A stretch of DNA of 30,764 nucleotides from Bacteroides sp. (GCA_019416685.1 DXWV01000004.1:1-30764); one strand, 5' to 3'. Shown: positions 17,687 through 26,576, numbered from the stretch's first letter. Notes: a model not told the origin generated them from the letters alone. Numbers and translations: made by a program.

Positions 17687-19126
17687 TTATTTTCCTGCTT
17701 CTCCTATTTTGAAAGAGACAACAATATCCCCTTTCTGTAACCGCCCAATCAGCATTGTGGCAGGATGTACTGGAAGGGGAATTGATTCTTCCATACCAGA
17801 AAGAGCTTGATTATACACTTCAACTCCGAAAGGATCATATAATGAAAGACGATATCCATCTCCGTCTTTTACAATCAGCTGATTATCTATAATCGAATAA
17901 GTAGGCGCAGAAAGAACCGCCTCTTCTATTCCATCGGGAAAGTCCGAACAGTCATAAATAACTTCATCGTCAACATAACAACGTAATAACTTATACTGCG
18001 GAGCATCCAGATGATAACCGGAATTATCTAAATAAAGTAATAGATTCAATGATCCCACATCTTCCAGCCACACATGCTTAATATCTCCCTCTAACACAAC
18101 ACGTTTCAGTGATTTCCCCATACATTGTATCATGTCTGCCTGTATCACTTTATAAGGACTATATCCGGAAGGTGCGTAATATACTTCTGTACGATAAAGC
18201 CGTGTACAAAGATAAACCTGCTTACCGACAGAATGATTAAAGTTATAGAGAGAATAATCATAAGCCAAAGTAAGGCCGCTTCGACTATTAAAAGTCCAAT
18301 AAATTACTCCATTCACATCATATAAATAACCACTATCATAACGATACCCATTTTTATAAACCGGATAACTTGGATAGTTATTTATTATCTGAGGCTCTCC
18401 AATTGTAAATTTGTCAATGCTATTTGATAGAGTCTGGATTTCCCAAGTCTTACCTACCTTAAGAAAAGTAGACTTATAATTAGGATCAACGACCTGGCCA
18501 CTATGATAAAGAACAGATTTATCTTGTGCAAGTACTTGCACAAGACTTGTATTTCTATTCACACCATCTGTTGTAGCCATCTCATAAGCCCCCCAAAAAC
18601 TTGATGGACTACCAATGCCCTCAATCCATATATCCTCTCTATCATAATAATAATCAGAGCTGACTTCCATCACTTTCCGCCCATATTCATAATACACATT
18701 CTCTACAGTCAACGTTACAGGTTTATCAAAATAACTACAATAGGATAAATCCCCTCCAATATTCCAAGGGATTCTGTAAGATTCAATCTTATCTCCTTTT
18801 TCTTTAGAAAAATCATATAAAAGTACTTTCTCCGGAACATCTGCATATTCTTGAAAGGGATAATACCACACTTTACGATCTTCTTCCAAAAAAGCTCCGA
18901 CTACTTTTTTATCTTGATACAGCTTTTTACAATGCTTATCTCCAAGCAATGTATCTCCTCCTAACTCATAAAGATAATCAATATTAACATATACATTACT
19001 TATAGTTCCATAACAAAAACGTTTTGTTTTCCATTGTGTACCAGTCTGTGAGAATTCCGTTTGAGCCTGCATATAAACAGAATACATACAACACAAAAAC
19101 AATAATAGAATAGTAGTATTTTTCAT
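17687..19126 (-). CDS. Secreted protein of unknown function with T9SS-like C-terminal domain
   Basis: 479 aa from the ATG at 19126. The frame continues upstream for 23 codons, but the sequence from MKNTTILLLFLCCMYSVYMQ is a clean signal peptide, so this start is preferred. The mature part is rich in Tyr, Trp and beta-strand-like segments, with repeated motifs such as DKHCKKLYQD and CTRLYRTEVYY, and no enzyme signature I recognise. The last ~75 residues (YSIIDNQLIV, LSLYDPFGVEVYNQ, MLIGRLQKGDIVVSF) resemble a type A sorting domain, though less strongly than in the 156-1880 protein. It is probably exported; surface location is inference. It lies 85 nt downstream of the helicase gene, with a possible promoter of its own, and converges on addB with a 9-nt spacer. 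Confidence 0.75.
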   Translation of the reverse strand: MKNTTILLLFLCCMYSVYMQAQTEFSQTGTQWKTKRFCYGTISNVYVNIDYLYELGGDTLLGDKHCKKLYQDKKVVGAFLEEDRKVWYYPFQEYADVPEKVLLYDFSKEKGDKIESYRIPWNIGGDLSYCSYFDKPVTLTVENVYYEYGRKVMEVSSDYYYDREDIWIEGIGSPSSFWGAYEMATTDGVNRNTSLVQVLAQDKSVLYHSGQVVDPNYKSTFLKVGKTWEIQTLSNSIDKFTIGEPQIINNYPSYPVYKNGYRYDSGYLYDVNGVIYWTFNSRSGLTLAYDYSLYNFNHSVGKQVYLCTRLYRTEVYYAPSGYSPYKVIQADMIQCMGKSLKRVVLEGDIKHVWLEDVGSLNLLLYLDNSGYHLDAPQYKLLRCYVDDEVIYDCSDFPDGIEEAVLSAPTYSIIDNQLIVKDGDGYRLSLYDPFGVEVYNQALSGMEESIPLPVHPATMLIGRLQKGDIVVSFKIGEAGK

Positions 19127-19154
19127 AATATCAATATTTTGGTTGAACAATTCC

Positions 19155-19162
19155 CAAAGGTA
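19155..19162 (-). promoter_or_regulatory. Candidate -7 box (TACCTTTG) for the 17687-19126 gene
   Basis: TACCTTTG on the minus strand fits TAnnTTTG and ends 28 nt before the ATG at 19126. No TTTG is seen near -33. It supports the shorter start of this gene, since the longer frame would run through the box. Confidence 0.5.
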
Positions 19163-19211
19163 ATAATAAAGAACTAAGACGTTATATCTTAACAAAGAAA
19201 TTATTCAAAAA

Positions 19212-21743
19212 TTATGCTTTAGACAACGAGGCCATCACCAACCGGATATCCGCATACGACACGTCATCGCCTAAGCCTGCTTTTATAAGCGTAATGCTTG
19301 GGGCATCGGCGTGTTGTTGTAGATACTGTGTTATTTTATTAACCTTCTCTTGTGGAACCAGATCATTAATTCTAATTACTCCCGAACGTACATAATGCTC
19401 CAGATGTCCGGCTATCGTCCCGGTTACCAACTCACGGGCTTTAGCGATCTCCTCAATGTTCATGCCTTGACGAAACATAGAGAAACTCACCTCTTTCGTA
19501 TCTGGCTTAGGGGTTTTAACTATCACTGTTGCATCCGGCTTTGTGGCAACCACCTCCTCTTTCATTTTTTTCTTAGGAGCCTCTGGCATCTCAGGACGTT
19601 CCACATTGTTCTCTTTCACATAGTTATTCACCATATTCAGTAATACATCCCCATATTTCTCGGCTCCCTTCTTTCCAAAATAAGGAATACGAACCAAAGA
19701 GGACACGTCCACCGGCAACAAATTGACAATACCCAATATGGCTTTCTGTTGGATAATTGTATACACAGGAACTCCTGCCTGTGCGGCTTCTGAGTTTCGC
19801 CAGGCTATTAATTGTTTATAGAGTTCAGGATGAAGAATATCGGTAGGAACTTCTATCTTATCGGCTCTCTGTCCTCCTCTCTCCCTCTTTCCTTCTCCCT
19901 TTTCCCGTCTCCCCTCGCCATTCTCTTCTGTGATCGTCAATATAGCTTTCTGTTTCAAATAGGTTGATACGGAAAAGCCATGTTCCTCCGTTGAGAGCAG
20001 AGTTCCCTTTTTTACATGCAATGCCACCCGCAACACACCCAAAGCCTCGGTGATTTTCTTCTTTACCTCTTTATTATCTGTCTGTATTTTGGTTTCAGAG
20101 ACCAAAGGAAAGACTATCTCCTCCAATTTTTCTCTAAAATAACGGGCACCGGATATTAAACGGCTCTGTAATTGCCGATCACCCACATAATCATCTGTCG
20201 CATTCACCAATTCTGTATACTGGATTCGAAAAGTATCTCCTACCTTCGTTATGTTTGCCTTATATAACTCATAAGCTCCTTTGTATCGTTCCAACAACTT
20301 GGGATAAAGGCGATAAAGATGTTCATCCAACAAGCGAAGTACCAATGCAAAATGCCGTTCCAACGAATGAAAGTCAAACTGCTCGCAAAGTAATTCATAA
20401 AAATACTGGCGTTGTAACTTATTCAACTTCTGCCGATCCGGAGACAACGCTTCCACCTCACGGGTAAAGTGATCAATTGTATCATCACTGATTATTGCCT
20501 CTTGTCTTAGCGGAGAACCCAATACCAGCCCCTCCAGGCTTTTACAGCGACTCAATGCCACATACACTTGTCCATGAGCAAAGGAAGCATTCGCATCAAT
20601 GATAGCCCGCTCAAAAGTAAGCCCCTGGCTCTTATGGATAGTGATGGCCCATGCCAAACGAACAGGATACTGTCGGAAACGCCCCTCTACCTCTTCCGTT
20701 ATCTCTTTCGTCACGGGGTTCAAGGTATATTTACTATTTGTCCACTCCTCAGTCTCTAAAAGAAAAGATTCTGCATCTCCATTACCACGTACCCTAATGC
20801 CATCTTTACATACATCTGTCACCAACCCGATCTTGCCATTATAAAACCGATGCTCACCCGAAGAATCATTCTTGATAAACATTATCTGGGCGCCTTTCTT
20901 CACCGTCAATATTTCATCGGCAGGATAAGCAGACTCAGGGAATGTACCTTCCGTCTTTGCACGAAAACTATAAGGCTGTCCCGGCAACGCTGCCAGCTGG
21001 CGGTCATTATACTGCTGAGCCTGATAATTATGAGTAGTCAAACGGATATAACCTTCTTCTTCTCTGGGACGAAAACCGGGAAGATAACGTTTGTTGAGTT
21101 CGGCAAACACCGACTCATCTGCTGTATTCTCCCGTATCTTATTCAAAAGATTCAAAAAAGTGGTATCACTCTGACGATATACTTTTTTCAATTCAATCGT
21201 GACATATTCTGTCTCTTTCAACGTGCGGCTACCAAAAAAGAAAGCAGTGTCATAATACGGACTCAACAATTGCCAGTCTTCTTCTTTCACCACAGGGGCC
21301 AACTGCTGTAAATCTCCGATCATCAGGACCTGTACACCACCAAAAGGTTTATGGCGGTCACGATATTGCCGCAGTACTGCATCGATAGCATCCAGCAGAT
21401 CAGCACGTACCATACTGACCTCATCAATCACCAACAGGTCCAGGCTACGAATAATGTTGATCTTCTCTTTTCCGAATTTATGAAAAGTTTGTGCCGACAT
21501 AAACTTTGTATCGGGTACATAAGGTGCAAAAGGAAGCTGGAAGAAAGAGTGTATCGTCACTCCACCGGCATTGATAGCAGCAATCCCGGTAGGTGCTACG
21601 ACTACCATACGTTTGGGCGATTTTGCTTTCAACTCTCTGAGAAAAGTAGTCTTTCCGGTTCCGGCTTTTCCGGTAAGAAACAGGTGGGTACCAGTATTTT
21701 CTATAAACTGCCAGGCAAGTTGTATTTCGAAATTGGTTTCCAT
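19212..21743 (-). CDS. PIF1-like helicase with HRDC and C-terminal HTH domains
   Basis: 843 aa, ATG at 21743. The N-terminal superfamily 1B helicase has Walker A GKAGTGKTT (25-33), APTGIAAINAGGVTIHSFF, Walker B VIDEVSM (105-111), GDLQQLAPV, and the late motif TIHKSQGLTFERAIID followed by YVALSRC. This is the PIF1/RecD-like pattern. A long helical middle follows. At about 606-625 there is a low-complexity GEGRREKGEGKRERGG linker. An HRDC-like region at about 640-715 (LYKQLIAWRNSEAAQAGVPVY) and a helix-turn-helix of the HTH_40 type near 760-840 (FRQGMNIEEIAKARELV) resemble the tail of RecQ helicases. A 5'-3' DNA helicase in genome maintenance is likely. It is divergent from the DedA gene and not linked to the addAB unit by transcription. 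Confidence 0.9.
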   Translation of the reverse strand: METNFEIQLAWQFIENTGTHLFLTGKAGTGKTTFLRELKAKSPKRMVVVAPTGIAAINAGGVTIHSFFQLPFAPYVPDTKFMSAQTFHKFGKEKINIIRSLDLLVIDEVSMVRADLLDAIDAVLRQYRDRHKPFGGVQVLMIGDLQQLAPVVKEEDWQLLSPYYDTAFFFGSRTLKETEYVTIELKKVYRQSDTTFLNLLNKIRENTADESVFAELNKRYLPGFRPREEEGYIRLTTHNYQAQQYNDRQLAALPGQPYSFRAKTEGTFPESAYPADEILTVKKGAQIMFIKNDSSGEHRFYNGKIGLVTDVCKDGIRVRGNGDAESFLLETEEWTNSKYTLNPVTKEITEEVEGRFRQYPVRLAWAITIHKSQGLTFERAIIDANASFAHGQVYVALSRCKSLEGLVLGSPLRQEAIISDDTIDHFTREVEALSPDRQKLNKLQRQYFYELLCEQFDFHSLERHFALVLRLLDEHLYRLYPKLLERYKGAYELYKANITKVGDTFRIQYTELVNATDDYVGDRQLQSRLISGARYFREKLEEIVFPLVSETKIQTDNKEVKKKITEALGVLRVALHVKKGTLLSTEEHGFSVSTYLKQKAILTITEENGEGRREKGEGKRERGGQRADKIEVPTDILHPELYKQLIAWRNSEAAQAGVPVYTIIQQKAILGIVNLLPVDVSSLVRIPYFGKKGAEKYGDVLLNMVNNYVKENNVERPEMPEAPKKKMKEEVVATKPDATVIVKTPKPDTKEVSFSMFRQGMNIEEIAKARELVTGTIAGHLEHYVRSGVIRINDLVPQEKVNKITQYLQQHADAPSITLIKAGLGDDVSYADIRLVMASLSKA
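19866..19931. repeat. Polypurine/polypyrimidine low-complexity tract inside the helicase gene
   Basis: About 65 nt almost purely C and T on the plus strand, hence A/G on the coding strand, with GGGAGA/GGAAAG-like units. It encodes the GE/KR-rich linker of the helicase. It keeps the reading frame. Such tracts often vary in length between strains; here that is only a prediction. Confidence 0.7.
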
Positions 21744-21760
21744 GTATATAGTTTTTCCGT

Positions 21761-21768
21761 CAAAGATA
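21761..21768 (-). promoter_or_regulatory. Bacteroides -7 box (TATCTTTG) of the helicase gene
   Basis: Exact TATCTTTG on the minus strand, ending 17 nt before the helicase ATG. The transcript would have a leader of only about 10 nt. No clear -33 element is seen. It faces away from the DedA promoter about 100 nt to the right. Confidence 0.6.
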
Positions 21769-21868
21769 CTGAATTTTACAGTACCCCTGCCCCTGCAGTA
21801 AGAAAATATTAATATAAATGAAACAGGAATGTAATACAGTATGCAATTTCATTTCACAAAGCTATCCC

Positions 21869-21876
21869 TATCTTTG
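21869..21876 (+). promoter_or_regulatory. Bacteroides -7 box (TATCTTTG) of the DedA-family gene
   Basis: Exact TATCTTTG on the plus strand, 28 nt before the ATG at 21905. A TTTC at 21847-21850 with an 18-nt spacer is the best -33 candidate. Confidence 0.65.
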
Positions 21877-21904
21877 CAGACATCATTTATAAAACACAAT
21901 TCTT

Positions 21905-22549
21905 ATGGACTTTATTCAGTTTATTATCGATTTCATTTTACATATCGATGTCCATTTAGCAGAACTTATAGCTCAATATGGAATATGGGTATATGCTATC
22001 TTATTCTTGATTATCTTTTGTGAAACAGGGTTAGTTGTTACTCCGTTCCTTCCGGGTGAATCACTACTGTTTGTAGCCGGTGCACTGGGCTCACTCCCTA
22101 CAAACAATATTAATGTACATATAATGACACTGGCATTGATACTGGCAGCCATTCTTGGAGATTCGTCCAACTATCTGATAGGACGATTCTTCGGAGAGAA
22201 ATTATTCAGTAACCGGGACTCTAAAATATTCAAACAAAGCTATCTGGAAAAGACACATGGCTTCTATGAGAAGTACGGAGGAAAAACAATTATATTAGCC
22301 CGTTTTGTACCAATAGTACGTACCTTCGCTCCTTTTGTGGCAGGTATGGGACATATGAACTACAGGCATTTTTCCGTCTTTAATGTAACCGGAGGTATCA
22401 TATGGGTAGTAATCTTCATCTATGCAGGCTATTTCTTCGGTGGCCTACCTTTTGTTCAGGAAAACCTGAAATTACTCATTTTAGGGATTATTGTAGTATC
22501 CGTACTCCCAGGAGTTATTGAAGTAATAAGAAACAAGAGAAGTAAATAA
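21905..22549 (+). CDS. DedA-family (VTT domain) inner-membrane protein
   Basis: 214 aa, ATG at 21905. It is a multi-span membrane protein. DedA signatures are clear: ETGLVVTPFLPGESLLFVAG (re-entrant loop with the acidic residue), GDSSNYLIGRFFGEKLF, and ARFVPIVRTFAPFVAGMGHM, in which the two arginines are the conserved pair needed in this family. Members act as lipid scramblases or flippases, including recycling of undecaprenyl phosphate and phospholipid movement, and depend on proton motive force. Which lipid this one moves cannot be read from the sequence. It is a single-gene unit with its own promoter and a strong terminator. Confidence 0.93.
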   Translation: MDFIQFIIDFILHIDVHLAELIAQYGIWVYAILFLIIFCETGLVVTPFLPGESLLFVAGALGSLPTNNINVHIMTLALILAAILGDSSNYLIGRFFGEKLFSNRDSKIFKQSYLEKTHGFYEKYGGKTIILARFVPIVRTFAPFVAGMGHMNYRHFSVFNVTGGIIWVVIFIYAGYFFGGLPFVQENLKLLILGIIVVSVLPGVIEVIRNKRSK

Positions 22550-22578
22550 ACAAATACAGAGTAAGCCTATTGACAAGA

Positions 22579-22619
22579 ATAAAGAGCAATGTAACACAAT
22601 CACATTGCTCTTTATTTTT
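22579..22619 (+). terminator. Strong terminator between dedA-like gene and atpG, probably bidirectional
   Basis: The arms ATAAAGAGCAATGT (22579-22592) and ACATTGCTCTTTAT (22602-22615) are perfect 14-nt inverted copies with a 9-nt loop, followed by TTTTT on the plus strand. It is 30 nt after the DedA stop. On the minus strand it lies 20 nt after the atpG stop with only a short U-tail (TTCTT), so it may also serve the atp operon less efficiently. Confidence 0.92.
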
Positions 22620-22637
22620 ATCAATCAGTTTATTTTA

Positions 22638-23522
22638 CTATTTCATCGATCCACCTATAATATCCAGCAGTTCATTCGTAATAGCCTGCTGGCGTCCCTT
22701 ATTATATTGCTTCGTCAGATCCTGAATCAGTTCATTTGCATTGTCCGTAGCTACCTGCATTGCCAACGTACGCGCAGCATGCTCAGATGCATTAGAGTCC
22801 ATTGCAGCCGTAAAGAGTTTCTGTTTCAATACCTTCGGAATAAGATCAGCTATAAATTGCTCTTTCGAAGGTTCTACGATATAATCCTTTACCACTTTAT
22901 CTTCCTCTATATCCTCTTCATGTTCTTCCTCTACTTGCGTCAAATCAATAGGCAAATAACGTTCCCGAAGCAACTCCTGCACTCCCATCGACTTAAAATG
23001 ATGATAGATCAACTCTACCCGGTCTATTTCTTTGGATACAAAAAGTTCCATCAGGTGTTCGGCCAGTGCAGCTGCTTCCTGATAAGTCGGTTTATCCGCT
23101 AACTGCTGATAACTTCCTTTGGGAACAAAGCCCATTTTCTTTACGGCCTCTTCTACTTTGCGTCCAACCGGATAAATAAAAATATTGTCCTGTCCCAGTT
23201 TACGATATTCGCCAACTGTATGTAGAAACATTTTAATAACATTGGCATTGAAAGCTCCGCATAGCGAACTATTGGATGAAAACATGACAATAGCTACGCG
23301 CTTTACCTCCCTCCCTTGAATGTAGGGCGATTCTATAGATATTTCGCCACTAAGAAAATTACGTAAAATCTTATTCATCTGCCTTTGATAAGGCAACATA
23401 TTTCCAATGGCTCCCTGTGCTTTATGCAATTTGGCAGAAGCCACCATCTTCATTGCTGAAGTGATCTTTCGAGTACTCTGTACCGAATTTATTCTGGTTT
23501 TTACTTCTTTAAGTGAAGCCAT
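22638..23522 (-). CDS. atpG: F1 ATP synthase gamma subunit
   Basis: 294 aa, ATG at 23522. The N-terminal helix MASLKEVKTRINSVQSTRKITSAMKMVASAK is the classic gamma coiled coil that turns inside the alpha3beta3 ring. The C-terminal helix HAARTLAMQVATDNANELIQ and ITNELLDIIGG closes it. An acidic stretch VEEEHEEDIEEDKVVKDY at about 220 is an insertion relative to E. coli gamma. It transmits rotation from the c-ring to F1. It is the last gene of the operon, 105 nt after atpA, separated by repeat-rich sequence. Confidence 0.97.
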   Translation of the reverse strand: MASLKEVKTRINSVQSTRKITSAMKMVASAKLHKAQGAIGNMLPYQRQMNKILRNFLSGEISIESPYIQGREVKRVAIVMFSSNSSLCGAFNANVIKMFLHTVGEYRKLGQDNIFIYPVGRKVEEAVKKMGFVPKGSYQQLADKPTYQEAAALAEHLMELFVSKEIDRVELIYHHFKSMGVQELLRERYLPIDLTQVEEEHEEDIEEDKVVKDYIVEPSKEQFIADLIPKVLKQKLFTAAMDSNASEHAARTLAMQVATDNANELIQDLTKQYNKGRQQAITNELLDIIGGSMK

Positions 23523-23627
23523 ATTCTTTATAGTTAGAAGTTAGTAGTTAGTTAAAGAGCAGTTAAGTAGTTAAAGTAGCAAGTAGCTTAACTTAAATAC
23601 AACAGTGGTATCCTACTTACTACTTAA
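23523..23627. repeat. Repeat-rich spacer between atpA and atpG
   Basis: Low-complexity sequence of GTTAGTAGTTAG/AAGTAGTTAAAGTAG units. AGTTAAGTAG at 23561-23570 has its exact inverse CTACTTAACT at 23620-23629, with further pairing inside. The right arm runs over the atpA stop codon (23628-23630). It could form a long mRNA hairpin right after atpA. No gene or promoter is seen in it. Confidence 0.75.
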
Positions 23628-25214
23628 CTACTGAATAAATTGTTTAGCCACCATCTCTGCTGTTTCCTTGATACCTTTCTCTACATTTTCGTCAATGACA
23701 CCAGTTTTAAGTACATCAAGTACATCTGCCTGATGGTTAATAACGAGGCTCTCTTGGAAGCTACGTTCAAAATCTTCCACTTTATCAAGAGGCACATTAC
23801 GCAACAATCCATGAACACCACAATATAAAATTGCAATTTGCTTCTCTACCGGCATCGGACTATACTGCGGCTGCACAAGCAAGCGGGTATTCTTCTGTCC
23901 TTTATCGATAATATGAGCAGTCACAGGATCCATATCACCACTAAATTTCGTAAATGCTTCCAATTCCCGGTATTGTGCCTGGTCAATCTTCAACGTACCA
24001 GCCACTTTCTTCATTGCCTTAATCTGGGCATTACCTCCTACGCGCGATACAGAAATACCTACATTGATAGCCGGACGATTGCCCTGGTTAAACAGATCAG
24101 TATCAAGAAAAATCTGTCCATCGGTAATTGAGATCACATTGGTAGGAATATAAGCAGATACATCACCCGCCTGTGTCTCGATAATCGGTAATGCGGTCAA
24201 AGATCCTCCACCTTTTACCAACCCTTTAAGGGTATCAGGAAGGTCATTCATTTCACGGGCCACTTCCTCCTGGTTGATAATCTTGGCAGCACGTTCCAAC
24301 AAACGTGAATGCAAGTAGAAAATATCCCCCGGATAAGCTTCACGACCAGATGGACGACGAAGGATCAGAGATACCTCACGGTAAGCAACCGCCTGCTTGG
24401 AAAGGTCATCATAAACCACCAATGCATCCCGACCGGTATCACGGAAATACTCCCCGATAGCAGCACCGGAGAATGGTGAGAAATATTGCAAAGCAGCAGG
24501 ATCACCAGCCGTGGCAGCTACTACAATCGTATAATCCATTGCACCATATTCACGCAATGTATTTACAATAGAAGCAACTGTAGAACCTTTCTGACCAATA
24601 GCAACATAGATACAATATACAGGTTTACCGGCCAAATAATTATCACGCTGGTTGATTATAGTATCAATAGCAATGGCTGTTTTACCCGTTTGACGGTCGC
24701 CGATAATCAACTCGCGCTGTCCACGACCGATAGGAATCATAGCATCTACAGCTTTCAGTCCTGTCTGCAACGGTTGGTTTACCGGCTGACGGAAAATAAC
24801 TCCCGGCGCCTTACGCTCCAGAGGCATCTCATATAACTCTCCTCCAATCGTGCCTTTTCCATCCAAAGGTTCTCCCAATGGGTCAATAACACGTCCTAAC
24901 ATACCCTCACCAACACGGATAGAAGCAATACGTTTGGTACGTTTGACGATATAGCCCTCTTTGATTTTATCTGTAGGTCCCAGTAGCACAGCACCCACAT
25001 TATCTTCTTCCAGATTCATCACAATGGCTTTAATGCCATTGTCAAACTCCAGCAATTCATTCGCTTCGGCATTGCGCAGCCCATAGATACGTGCCACACC
25101 ATCACTGACCTGCAACACTGTACCTATCTCATCAAGTTGCACACGTGTATCAATGCCTTCAAGCTGACGGCGCAGGATATCGGAGACTTCGCTTACTTTT
25201 ATATTTTCAGACAT
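23628..25214 (-). CDS. atpA: F1 ATP synthase alpha subunit
   Basis: 528 aa, ATG at 25214. It has the beta-barrel N-domain (VLQVSDGVARIYGL). The P-loop GDRQTGKT (172-179) is followed by AIDTIINQ. The VVYDDLSKQAVAYREVSLIL segment, RRPSGREAYPGDIFYLHSRLLERAA and the alpha signature region with ISITDGQIFLDTDLFNQGNRPAINVGIS SVSRVG-like sequence are all present in order. It is slightly longer than E. coli alpha (513). It forms the non-catalytic nucleotide sites of F1. It is flanked by repeat spacers on both sides, unlike the tighter junctions elsewhere in the operon. Confidence 0.97.
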   Translation of the reverse strand: MSENIKVSEVSDILRRQLEGIDTRVQLDEIGTVLQVSDGVARIYGLRNAEANELLEFDNGIKAIVMNLEEDNVGAVLLGPTDKIKEGYIVKRTKRIASIRVGEGMLGRVIDPLGEPLDGKGTIGGELYEMPLERKAPGVIFRQPVNQPLQTGLKAVDAMIPIGRGQRELIIGDRQTGKTAIAIDTIINQRDNYLAGKPVYCIYVAIGQKGSTVASIVNTLREYGAMDYTIVVAATAGDPAALQYFSPFSGAAIGEYFRDTGRDALVVYDDLSKQAVAYREVSLILRRPSGREAYPGDIFYLHSRLLERAAKIINQEEVAREMNDLPDTLKGLVKGGGSLTALPIIETQAGDVSAYIPTNVISITDGQIFLDTDLFNQGNRPAINVGISVSRVGGNAQIKAMKKVAGTLKIDQAQYRELEAFTKFSGDMDPVTAHIIDKGQKNTRLLVQPQYSPMPVEKQIAILYCGVHGLLRNVPLDKVEDFERSFQESLVINHQADVLDVLKTGVIDENVEKGIKETAEMVAKQFIQ

Positions 25215-25310
25215 GGTTCTATTTACAATTTGATAATTTACTATTTACTATTTACAATTTACACTTTTACCGCATGGCAAATTGTAAATTGTAAATCGTC
25301 CAATTGTAAA
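25215..25310. repeat. AATTGTAAAT inverted-repeat element between atpH and atpA
   Basis: The 96-nt spacer is built from ATTTACAATTT and its inverse AAATTGTAAAT. One perfect pair is 25250-25260 with 25279-25289. Bases 25269-25313 form a 45-nt element that is nearly the same as 26533-26579, with 24 identical bases in a row at 25269-25292. The element ends on the atpH stop codon (25311-25313). It can fold into a long hairpin in the transcript. No promoter box is seen. Confidence 0.85.
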
Positions 25311-25871
25311 TTATACGATTCTTCTGTTCTTATCAATAAATTGTTGTTTCACTCGTTTCAGCTGGGTAGTTATACTGGCATCAAGACGATAATCATTGAC
25401 ATCGAATATAAAGCCACCTTCAATAGAGGGATCTATTACGGTTTCCAGTTCCATCTGTGCATGAAGAATCATACCAGCGGAGTCACGTATCCGTTCTTCT
25501 GTCTCTTTGTTGACCGCTACTGCCGTAGTAAGTCTACCCACTCCAATGTGTTTCAACTTCCGGTATAAATCCAGAAAAGACAAACAGATAAACTGCAGAA
25601 ACTGTTCCCTGTTGTTTTTCAATACCAAAGTGATGAAACGTGAAAATTCACGACTTACTTTCTTATCACCGGTAGCTGCCGTACAAATCAATGAATACTT
25701 CTCCCGAATGTTCAAAACAGGATTTGCCAAAGCTTCCCTTAGACGGGGAACTGCACAAAGGCTCTTCGACAACATTTTCATTTCTTTGTAAAGCACATCT
25801 TCCGTATGCTTTTCCTTCGCATATTCAATCAGTGCTTTGGCATAACGCATTGAAACAATTCCTATATCCAT
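25311..25871 (-). CDS. atpH: F1 ATP synthase delta subunit
   Basis: 186 aa, ATG at 25871. It has an OSCP/delta fold: N-terminal helical bundle MRYAKALIEYAKEK, then LANPVLNIREKYSLI, and the C-terminal MELETVIDPSIEGGFIFDVNDYRLDASI, the usual delta C-terminal signature (IDPSLIGGF...D..IDGSV). It ties the top of F1 to the b-stalk. It lies 10 nt after atpF, so it is translationally close-packed with b. N-ATPase operons lack delta, so its presence matters for classing this operon. Confidence 0.95.
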   Translation of the reverse strand: MDIGIVSMRYAKALIEYAKEKHTEDVLYKEMKMLSKSLCAVPRLREALANPVLNIREKYSLICTAATGDKKVSREFSRFITLVLKNNREQFLQFICLSFLDLYRKLKHIGVGRLTTAVAVNKETEERIRDSAGMILHAQMELETVIDPSIEGGFIFDVNDYRLDASITTQLKRVKQQFIDKNRRIV

Positions 25872-25881
25872 ACTCTTTCAC

Positions 25882-26382
25882 TTAATTCTTGTTGTCCAAC
25901 ACTTCATCCAGCATCCGGTCTATCATAGCCATCTGCTCACTATCTTCATCCAGATTTTTACGGATCACCTTTTCAGCAATATCTACCGAAAGTAAAGCCA
26001 CCTGGCGACGAATATCACGAATAGCTTCCTCCTTTTCAACCTGAATCTGCTTCTTCACCTCATCCAGTTCTTTCTGAGCTGCGGCTTCTGCTTTTTTGCG
26101 GGCCTCGTGAATAATTTTATCACGTTCCTGCATGGCCTCTTTCAAGATACGTCCCTGCTCCTTGTTAGCGGCAACCACAAGTGCCTCACCCTGTTCTTTG
26201 AGTTTAGCCAACTGGGCATTCGCTTCCCTTGCCACCTCCAGAGACTGGTCGATGTATGTTTTACGGCCATCCACCATCTTGACGATAATAGGAAAGCCAT
26301 ATTTTGCCAATACAACGAACACAATCCCAAACGAGAGGAGCATCCAGAATAACAGGCCACTATCGGGTAATAACAATGACAT
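25882..26382 (-). CDS. atpF: Fo ATP synthase b subunit
   Basis: 166 aa, ATG at 26382. There is a single N-terminal membrane helix (LLFWMLLSFGIVFVVLAKYGF). FPIIVKMVDGRKTYIDQSL follows, then a long charged coiled coil (EANAQLAKLKEQGEALVVAA to ARKKAEAAAQKELDEVKKQI) and the terminal VALLSVDIAEKVIRKNL. It is the peripheral stalk holding delta and alpha still against rotation. Length is normal for bacterial b (about 156-170). It is preceded by a 194-nt repeat-rich spacer after atpE. Confidence 0.96.
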   Translation of the reverse strand: MSLLLPDSGLLFWMLLSFGIVFVVLAKYGFPIIVKMVDGRKTYIDQSLEVAREANAQLAKLKEQGEALVVAANKEQGRILKEAMQERDKIIHEARKKAEAAAQKELDEVKKQIQVEKEEAIRDIRRQVALLSVDIAEKVIRKNLDEDSEQMAMIDRMLDEVLDNKN

Positions 26383-26576
26383 AAATTTATTTACAATTTA
26401 TTCCCTACGGTCATGACCATTATCTGACCTTTAACACATAGGTACGTTGACGATTTACAATTTACGATTTAATACTCTCTACTCTTCTATTTACAAGATA
26501 CAACTTACAAATCACCAATCGCCAACGCCATAACCGCATGGCAAATTGTAAATTGTGCAAATTGTCTAATTGTAAA
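26383..26576. repeat. AATTGTAAAT inverted-repeat spacer between atpE and atpF
   Basis: 194 nt with many copies of ATTTACAATTTA and AAATTGTAAATT in both orientations, for example near 26388-26400, 26453-26470 and 26542-26579. Bases 26533-26579 match the element at 25269-25313 and end on the atpE stop codon (26577-26579). The middle (about 26401-26440) is not repeat-like and contains the palindrome GGTCATGACC. No open frame and no TAnnTTTG box is seen. It is the longest gap in the operon. Confidence 0.85.

Noticed and set aside
19127..19195. N-terminal extension of the secreted protein gene
   Set aside because: It would bury a clean signal peptide and would run through the TACCTTTG box.
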